From assembly GCA_934133175.1 (NCBI GenBank), contig CAKPAX010000015.1, forward strand, positions 1 through 34,831: a DNA stretch of 34,831 nucleotides, written 5' to 3'. This DNA comes from an uncultured Clostridia bacterium. Lineage in GTDB: Bacteria; Bacillota; Clostridia; TANB77; CAG-508. The position numbers and the translations under genes were made by a program. Positions 29,413 to 34,831 of this stretch are shown here, in pieces. The first letter of the stretch is position 1; each line of letters starts with the position of its first letter. Under the pieces are notes generated by a model. The model saw only the letters and a list, made by a program, of their open reading frames with translations, did not search any database and had not been told where the DNA came from.

Positions 29413-31332
29413 TTATCTTTCTTCCTTATCTTCTTTTTTATTTTGCTCTAAATTACTACTCTTTATATTTTCTTTAATAGCATATCTATCAAATATTACA
29501 AGAGGCACTTTTAAACCTGCTTCACTCATTTGTTTTTTTACATTTTCTATATTTGCTTTTTCAGTTTCTGAATCAAGTTTATCATTTCCAACATACATAA
29601 CATAAGATGGTTTTAAAGATGATTCATATGAATTTCTAAATAATACTACTTCTGTATTATCTTTAAAACTTTTTTTATCCCCTGATAATTCATCATATGA
29701 TACTGAAAAATCTTTAAATTGATTATCACTTTCAACATAATCAATACCCTTATTAGAATTTATATTTGTACTTGATATTGTTGCAATAAGTTCTGGATTT
29801 AATGTTTCTTTAGAAAATCCAATTGCTACTTGACCTCTTATTCCTCTTCCTTCTAAAATATTCTTCGGTGTTGTAATCATTGTACTTAACTGATTTGAAG
29901 TATCGGTATAATATTTTGCATCAAAATCTCCAACTTGTCCTACACCTTTAAAATCTAATGCATAATCAGTTATATAATGATTTTCTTTAACTTGATACTG
30001 TAATAACATTGATTCTTTTTCATCTTCTGAAAAAACAAATTTTTTTCCTAATTCTTCTGAACGTTTTTCTTCTAAATCTTTTATATATTTATCAAATTTA
30101 GACATAGTTCTATATGGATCAAAAAAATGTAACATTACACTAGAATTCATTTGACTGAAGTCATTTATAATAACTTCTTGCACTTTTTCTGGATTATATA
30201 CTTTTTCTATAATGTTATTTCTATTTTCAACTTCATATTCCATAAATGCTGAATCCATAAAACTTGAAATTTCATTACTTTTTATTATTATATCATCTAG
30301 GGGTTTTGACAAAATTTCATCAATTTTTTCTATTATTTCAAGTATATTTTGATCTTTTGGTAAACTATTTAGTCTAGATTTTAATAATTCTAAATTATTA
30401 TATCTGTTTAAATCTTCTTCTTTCCATACTTTAGAAAGCGTCGCTATCTTTTTTCTTTCATCATTAGTATATTTTTTATCTAAAAGTAAAATATTATTAA
30501 AAATTCCAACTTTTATCTCAGATTTTATATATTCTGAATGTTCTCGAAGGTTTTTTATAGAATATGTTCCAATTAAATCTGTTTCTTTTTCTAATAATCC
30601 CATTAAAATACATTGCTGTGTTTTAGATAATTTTTCATCATTAAAATATTTTTGAAGAATTAAATCAAAATCATTTTCTGAATAATATGTTATGTGGTCT
30701 TGTAATTCAACAAGTGAATTTTTAGTGTTTTCGTCAATTTTTAATACTGTCTTGTTTCTTAGATATGAATCATTATTATAACACGCAATTATCTCTTTCC
30801 CATATATACCATATATTTCTTTTAACACATCTTTAGTTACTTTATTTTCCTTTAATATGTCTATCATCGTTTTATTATTTAGCGATCTTCTACGAAAATT
30901 CTCTGGTTTTATTCCTATATTTATATCAGACAAATCTAATCCTGTTGCTTTATTAAAATCTATACAATTTTTCATAACTTCCAATGTATAATTACAATCT
31001 GATTGTTGTTCATTAAAAACCTCCAAATCTTCTGGTTTTTCAAAAAGTTTATCAGCAATTTGTGCTGTTGTATCATTTTCATTTTTCAATGCTTTTTCAA
31101 TATTCTTTTTTCCAAATAAGTTTATTAATAAATCATAATTTTCCACACTGTTCATTATTTTAAAATGTTTATATAAAGCTTCACTATATTTTCTTCCTAA
31201 ATTTTTTGCTTGCATATATTTTAATAAATTTCTTTTTTTATTATTTGGTACAATTAACGCTTTTGATGTTCTTGAATTTTTATAATCTTTATATTCTTCA
31301 ATTTTTGACTTTATATGTTCAATAATATTCAT
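29413..31332 (-). CDS. Unrecognised large protein (639 aa)
   Basis: Predominantly helical and highly charged through about residue 430 (KSRTSKALIV-type basic start, many Lys/Glu/Asn). A more globular C-terminal region follows, at about 455-620: YALDFKGVGQVGDFDAKYYT, MITTPKNILEGRGIRGQVAI, and SSLKPSYVMYVGNDKL ahead of a helix and VPLVIFDRYAI. That C-terminal pattern resembles large hypothetical proteins I associate with gut Clostridia, without known function. No signal peptide. It could be an intracellular enzyme or an effector; the sequence does not decide. Confidence 0.6.
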   Translation of the reverse strand: MNIIEHIKSKIEEYKDYKNSRTSKALIVPNNKKRNLLKYMQAKNLGRKYSEALYKHFKIMNSVENYDLLINLFGKKNIEKALKNENDTTAQIADKLFEKPEDLEVFNEQQSDCNYTLEVMKNCIDFNKATGLDLSDINIGIKPENFRRRSLNNKTMIDILKENKVTKDVLKEIYGIYGKEIIACYNNDSYLRNKTVLKIDENTKNSLVELQDHITYYSENDFDLILQKYFNDEKLSKTQQCILMGLLEKETDLIGTYSIKNLREHSEYIKSEIKVGIFNNILLLDKKYTNDERKKIATLSKVWKEEDLNRYNNLELLKSRLNSLPKDQNILEIIEKIDEILSKPLDDIIIKSNEISSFMDSAFMEYEVENRNNIIEKVYNPEKVQEVIINDFSQMNSSVMLHFFDPYRTMSKFDKYIKDLEEKRSEELGKKFVFSEDEKESMLLQYQVKENHYITDYALDFKGVGQVGDFDAKYYTDTSNQLSTMITTPKNILEGRGIRGQVAIGFSKETLNPELIATISSTNINSNKGIDYVESDNQFKDFSVSYDELSGDKKSFKDNTEVVLFRNSYESSLKPSYVMYVGNDKLDSETEKANIENVKKQMSEAGLKVPLVIFDRYAIKENIKSSNLEQNKKEDKEER

Positions 31333-31483
31333 ATATTTTTTACCTTATTTTCTCTTAAATTACATTTCTAAATATAATCTATTTTTTTTATTATATCAAT
31401 ACCTTATTTTATTTACAATAATTTTATAAAGTTTATTATATTAACATCCATGATTTTATTTTTATATCATATATGCTGTTTAT

Positions 31484-33211
31484 TTATTTTTTTCTGCAGT
31501 ATTTACACTTTTCTGCAGATTTCATTTTCTGCACATTATATATTCTTGAACTCCAACTATGACCATTTTTACATTTCCAGTATACTTCTTTATTACTTTT
31601 AGGAAGGTAGTCTGTTGGAGGTTTTAAATTTAACTCATAATCCCAAATCTCATTTAATTCTGGATTCTCTGTTATCAAATTATACTCTTTGCTTGGTTTT
31701 TTATGACTACAGTATGGACAATTCAATTGATGTTTTCCCGTTCTTAAATATATTTGTACTTCCCATTCATGACCTTTTGAGCATTTCCACCATACCTTTC
31801 TACTTGAACTCCAAGGTACATTTTCAGGCAATAAATCACCATTTTTTTCATAATTCCATTCTTTAACTAATCTCTCTGAGTATTCTGCAAGAGAATTTTC
31901 CGTGCATACTTTTCTATTAGAACAAAAAGGACAATTAGAATTTTCAATTATCCTACTATAAATTGTAGCTATATACTCTTTATTACATTTTGGGCAAATC
32001 CATTTTGCTTTATAGCTAGAACCTATAGTAATATTATCAGGAGATATTGAGTTATTACTACTCCACTCCTTTACCATTTCCGGATTTTTCACAGCAAATG
32101 AATTAGATTTTCTTATATGATAATATAAATTTTCTATTTTTGGATAATCTCTTTTAAAATCTATATCTAAATTTATATTACAATTTATTTTCTTTTCAAT
32201 AATTTTTAAAACTTTTTCTACTAATTCATCTAAATTTCTATAATAAGGCTTAGGATAATATTTTATAATATTATTCTCATACATTATTTTATCTAAATAT
32301 TCTTTTTCTTCCTTAATTCTAATTATTTCTAATCCCAGAGATTTCAAGAAATCATCTTTTTCTGTTTCTCTTTTTTTAATTTGTTGGTTTGAATGATAAT
32401 ACCATCCATCATATTCAATAACAATTCTATAATAAGGTATAAATATATCTAATATGTATTTATTTGAAATTTTATATTCTATCTTACAGTCATTAAAATA
32501 TTGCCTAAAGTAATAATACAATACACGTGCTGGAAAAGAATACGAAAATTGTTTTGAACACATTGGACAATTTCTATATAATAATGTTCTGTTTGCAATT
32601 TTATCTTTCCAATGATGCATTAAATTATACTCACATTTCCACCATACCTTTTTACTACTTTTAGGGCTAACATCTAATGGAGTTAATGATCCATTTTTTA
32701 TATAATCCCATTGCCTAGCAATATATGGAAATTCAGTTAATAGATTATAGTTATTAGATATTCTTTTATGATTACAATATGGACAAATAGCTCTTTCTTT
32801 GTTTATGTTTTTTTTCACTACTTCTACTCTATTTATTATACTATCATCCCAAACATGTCCATTTTGACATTTCCACCATACCTTTTTATTACTATTAGGA
32901 AGATATTCTGTTGGCTGTTTTAAATTTAATTCATAATTCCATTCTTTCACTAATATTGGTACTTCAGTTGCTAAATTATATTTTTTACTTAATCTTTGGT
33001 GGTTACAATATGGACATTCTTTTTTCTTTCTTTGTGTTAATCTATATAATTTTTCCTTCCATTCTGTGCCACATTTTTTGCATTTAAAATTTACTATTCG
33101 TGATGATGCAAAAGCTACTTCATCACTTTTTAATTTATTTGGTGCATTTTCATATAACTCTAATAAATTTTCACATTTATTTTCAGCACACCATTTTTTA
33201 AAATTTTTCAT
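31484..33211 (-). CDS. Six zinc-ribbon modules surrounding a Vsr/DUF559-like PD-(D/E)XK nuclease domain
   Basis: 575 aa. Six repeats of about 65-75 residues follow the DUF4379-type pattern: a Trp-rich stretch, KVWWKC-x2-GH-x-W or CxxC, a basic segment and CPxC (for example CPYCNHQR, CPMCSKQF, CPFCSNRK, CPYCSHKK, CKYCRKK). Three precede and three follow a central domain at about 220-315. That domain reads SFPARVLYYYFRQY, then YILDIFIPYYRIVIEYDGWY and LGLEIIRIKEE, giving the Asp...Glu-x-Asp layout of Vsr/DUF559-like nucleases. DNA binding and cleavage are inferred. Such proteins turn up in mobile or defence settings; this one has no obvious partner methylase. Confidence 0.75.
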   Translation of the reverse strand: MKNFKKWCAENKCENLLELYENAPNKLKSDEVAFASSRIVNFKCKKCGTEWKEKLYRLTQRKKKECPYCNHQRLSKKYNLATEVPILVKEWNYELNLKQPTEYLPNSNKKVWWKCQNGHVWDDSIINRVEVVKKNINKERAICPYCNHKRISNNYNLLTEFPYIARQWDYIKNGSLTPLDVSPKSSKKVWWKCEYNLMHHWKDKIANRTLLYRNCPMCSKQFSYSFPARVLYYYFRQYFNDCKIEYKISNKYILDIFIPYYRIVIEYDGWYYHSNQQIKKRETEKDDFLKSLGLEIIRIKEEKEYLDKIMYENNIIKYYPKPYYRNLDELVEKVLKIIEKKINCNINLDIDFKRDYPKIENLYYHIRKSNSFAVKNPEMVKEWSSNNSISPDNITIGSSYKAKWICPKCNKEYIATIYSRIIENSNCPFCSNRKVCTENSLAEYSERLVKEWNYEKNGDLLPENVPWSSSRKVWWKCSKGHEWEVQIYLRTGKHQLNCPYCSHKKPSKEYNLITENPELNEIWDYELNLKPPTDYLPKSNKEVYWKCKNGHSWSSRIYNVQKMKSAEKCKYCRKK

Positions 33212-33268
33212 ATTTTTTCCTAATCTAAATATAAATAAATTATCTTTTTACAATAAAGAAAAAATTCA

Positions 33269-33799
33269 TTATTTCCATGTCTCGCCATTAATATGGCTTA
33301 CTAAAGCCATGACAAAAGCATTTTTTACTAAGTCTATTCTTGATACTTCATCTTTTGTAAGAAAGTTAATTCCACCTTTTCCTTTTCCTAATTCTTTTCC
33401 GTTAAATATTTTATCCATAACTTTTCCAAGTTCTGTTTGTTTTATTTCATCTAGATACTTATTTGGAATTGGAAATCCTTGACTTGTTCCTATACTTTGA
33501 AATCCTTTGGAATCTTCTATAACTACAACATTTATATCAATCCACTCTCCTAGTAAATTTGTAATTCCTCCTTCGCTTGATATATAAAAATCCGCTTCTA
33601 TATTATTATTTATAGCATATTCTTTTAAATTCTTTACTCTGTTTTTAGCTCCTTGAAGTATTTCTTCATTTATTGGTTGATCTCCTACATTTGAACTTAC
33701 TTGTATTCCTTCTATGTCAACATTATCAAAATATTTTTCAAATGCTTGTTTTGCACCTTCTATTTTTCCTGGATTTTTTGTTCCTATTAATATCTTCAT
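33269..33799 (-). CDS. Inosine/xanthosine triphosphatase (YjjX/DUF84 family)
   Basis: 176 aa, typical length. It starts MKILIGTKNPGKIEGAKQAF with the NTPase T-x-N-x-x-K loop. VSSNVGDQPINEEILQGAKN and YISSEGGITNLLGEWIDINV are diagnostic, as is LTKDEVSRIDLVKNAFVMAL at the C-terminus. It removes non-canonical purine nucleotides (ITP/XTP) from the pool. It follows the Ppx/GppA gene by 19 bases and is probably in the same operon. Confidence 0.92.
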   Translation of the reverse strand: MKILIGTKNPGKIEGAKQAFEKYFDNVDIEGIQVSSNVGDQPINEEILQGAKNRVKNLKEYAINNNIEADFYISSEGGITNLLGEWIDINVVVIEDSKGFQSIGTSQGFPIPNKYLDEIKQTELGKVMDKIFNGKELGKGKGGINFLTKDEVSRIDLVKNAFVMALVSHINGETWK

Positions 33800-33818
33800 C
33801 TACTCTGTATCTCCTAAC

Positions 33819-34706
33819 TTATATTTTTTGCATTTTTAATCCATCTTCCATATTTATTTTTGTTGGTATAATATACTTAGCATCAATTTTATGAGATATT
33901 AAATTAGTAATAACTTTCATTGCTCTTGAGCCATCAAACCATTTTGGATTATCACTATTAGCTCTAATTCTATCCAAAGAAGTTATTAAAGCATCTTTAT
34001 CATATTTATCACTCATTTCAGTTGTTAGCATATATTTTTGATTTTTATTTTTATACAAAGTATTTTCTATTAAATCATATCTCGCATTATTATACCAATA
34101 TAAATGGTCTCCACCAGCTAATATTAAAACCTCTGTTTTTCTATCTATGTCTCCAATTAATTCATCCACATAATTATATACATCATAAAAAGAACAATCT
34201 GGAATATTATTTTTTAGAGTATCAAATTTATTTGTGATATCTACAACTCCAAAATTGTAATATTTTTTATCAATTATTTTTTTGTTATTTACAAATATAA
34301 GCTCTATAGAGCCTCCACCACCTATAAAAATACAAATATTTCCATTATACTCTATATTATTATAACATCCTAAAGCAGTATATTGGGCTTCATCTTCTTG
34401 AGATACAACTTGAATTTCAAAACCAAATTTATCATATATCTTTTTATTAATTTCATTTAGTTCTTTTTTAGATATATTCCTAAATATACTACACCCATAC
34501 ATATCTACATTTTTTGTATAACTTAAAACATTTTCTATTACTTTATAAAGCTCATTTAAATCTTCTTCATTAATTTTATTTTCTTTTTTATAATTTTTTT
34601 TAAATTGAATTGTAGTAGTATTTTCATATATTACATCTTCATCTTTGTATATATGAGTTTTTGTGTTGTTGCTTCCAATTTCAATAATAGCGAACATATT
34701 ATTCAT
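33819..34706 (-). CDS. Ppx/GppA-family phosphatase
   Basis: 295 aa, at the short end for the family and lacking the C-terminal HD domain of long forms. The ASKHA ATPase-like motifs are IIEIGSNNTKTHIY (about 7-20), the catalytic Glu in VVSQEDEAQYTALGC (about 96-110) and the phosphate loop FIGGGGSIELIF (about 128-139). Ppx/GppA proteins hydrolyse polyphosphate or pppGpp. The start has TAGGAG 9 bases upstream; it follows the GDPD gene by 11 bases and precedes the DUF84 NTPase, so the three look like one operon. Confidence 0.85.
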   Translation of the reverse strand: MNNMFAIIEIGSNNTKTHIYKDEDVIYENTTTIQFKKNYKKENKINEEDLNELYKVIENVLSYTKNVDMYGCSIFRNISKKELNEINKKIYDKFGFEIQVVSQEDEAQYTALGCYNNIEYNGNICIFIGGGGSIELIFVNNKKIIDKKYYNFGVVDITNKFDTLKNNIPDCSFYDVYNYVDELIGDIDRKTEVLILAGGDHLYWYNNARYDLIENTLYKNKNQKYMLTTEMSDKYDKDALITSLDRIRANSDNPKWFDGSRAMKVITNLISHKIDAKYIIPTKINMEDGLKMQKI

Positions 34707-34717
34707 TTTTTAATCTC

Positions 34718-34831
34718 CTAATTCTTCTCAATTAATTTTTTTAACTTATCTGGAAAATTTACTGTCATACCATCTATATCTAAGTTATATACTTTTTGCA
34801 TTATTTTTTCATTAGAAACTCCCCATAATCT
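34718..34831 (-). CDS. Glycerophosphodiester phosphodiesterase, C-terminal end (runs off the window)
   Basis: The last 37 residues are visible: RLWGVSNEKIMQKVYNLDID, then GMTVNFPDKL and a Lys-rich end, with a TAG stop. WGVSNEKIM-x-x-V-x3-DIDGMTVNFPD matches the conserved C-terminal strand of GDPD enzymes (usual form V-N-x5-M...G-VDG-I-T-x-PD). It is the upstream gene of the Ppx/GppA and NTPase genes. Confidence 0.7.
   Translation of the reverse strand, partial: RLWGVSNEKIMQKVYNLDIDGMTVNFPDKLKKLIEKN

Noticed and set aside
1..34831. CRISPR array
   Set aside because: No regularly spaced direct repeats of 25-40 bases were seen; the repeats present are inverted repeats and AT-rich tracts.
1..34831. 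Alternative genetic code (TGA as Trp)
   Set aside because: Trp is encoded by TGG throughout, full-length genes contain no in-frame TGA, and at least one gene (12656-12895) ends in TGA.

Overview
The window is AT-rich (mostly A/T-ending codons, strong AGGAGG-type ribosome binding sites, TAA stops nearly everywhere) and looks like chromosomal DNA of a low-GC Bacillota, most likely an uncultured gut Clostridia lineage. Supporting genes are secG-rnr, YlbF, a YtxC-type sporulation protein, a GT4/DUF4912/GH57 glucan cluster, Asn-rich surface proteins and CCA-encoding tRNAs. Nothing in the sequence identifies a species. Most genes are on the minus strand.

Layout. Positions 1-3200 are the end of a mobilizable or integrative element: a partial Mob/Pre-like gene, a hairpin-rich intergenic stretch (candidate oriT), a large serine recombinase split by a frameshift, and a small orphan gene, ending near a tRNA-Thr. 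3470-7060 holds an envelope operon: a glucosaminidase with SH3 and dockerin modules, followed by a membrane-anchored Ig/SH3/cadherin-like protein, and a 51-residue Cys-rich membrane protein upstream. 7150-10550 has a U32 peptidase and an M19 dipeptidase. 10.6-12.9 kb is an accessory pocket: a group-I-intron-type PD-(D/E)XK nuclease with a structured, terminator-ended leader; a previously unlabelled type I toxin-antitoxin locus with convergent promoters; an HExxH protein; and a paralogue of the small orphan gene. Next come tRNA-Tyr, interrupted in the anticodon loop by a 226-nt group I intron, and tRNA-Met.

13.5-20.4 kb carries a coiled-coil protein, a TetR regulator, rnr (with an in-frame stop), secG, a membrane Zn-peptidase, YlbF and a GT4 glycosyltransferase. 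The divergent DUF4912 and GH57 genes (20.6-23.1 kb) complete a glucan synthesis/branching cluster. 23.3-27.1 kb has ytxC convergent with a lipase-like gene and an acyl-CoA ligase. 27.3-34.8 kb mixes housecleaning genes (HAD phosphatase, DUF84 NTPase, Ppx/GppA, a GDPD end) with unrecognised proteins and a six-zinc-ribbon nuclease.

Most notable: (1) an ORF-less group I intron in tRNA-Tyr, whose guide sequence pairs with both predicted exon ends; (2) the type I toxin-antitoxin locus; (3) a three-hairpin leader family present upstream of mob, the recombinase and rnr, with compensatory stem changes; (4) a riboswitch-like leader on the nuclease gene; (5) an in-frame TAA in rnr. All calls come from reading the sequence; no database or folding program was run.
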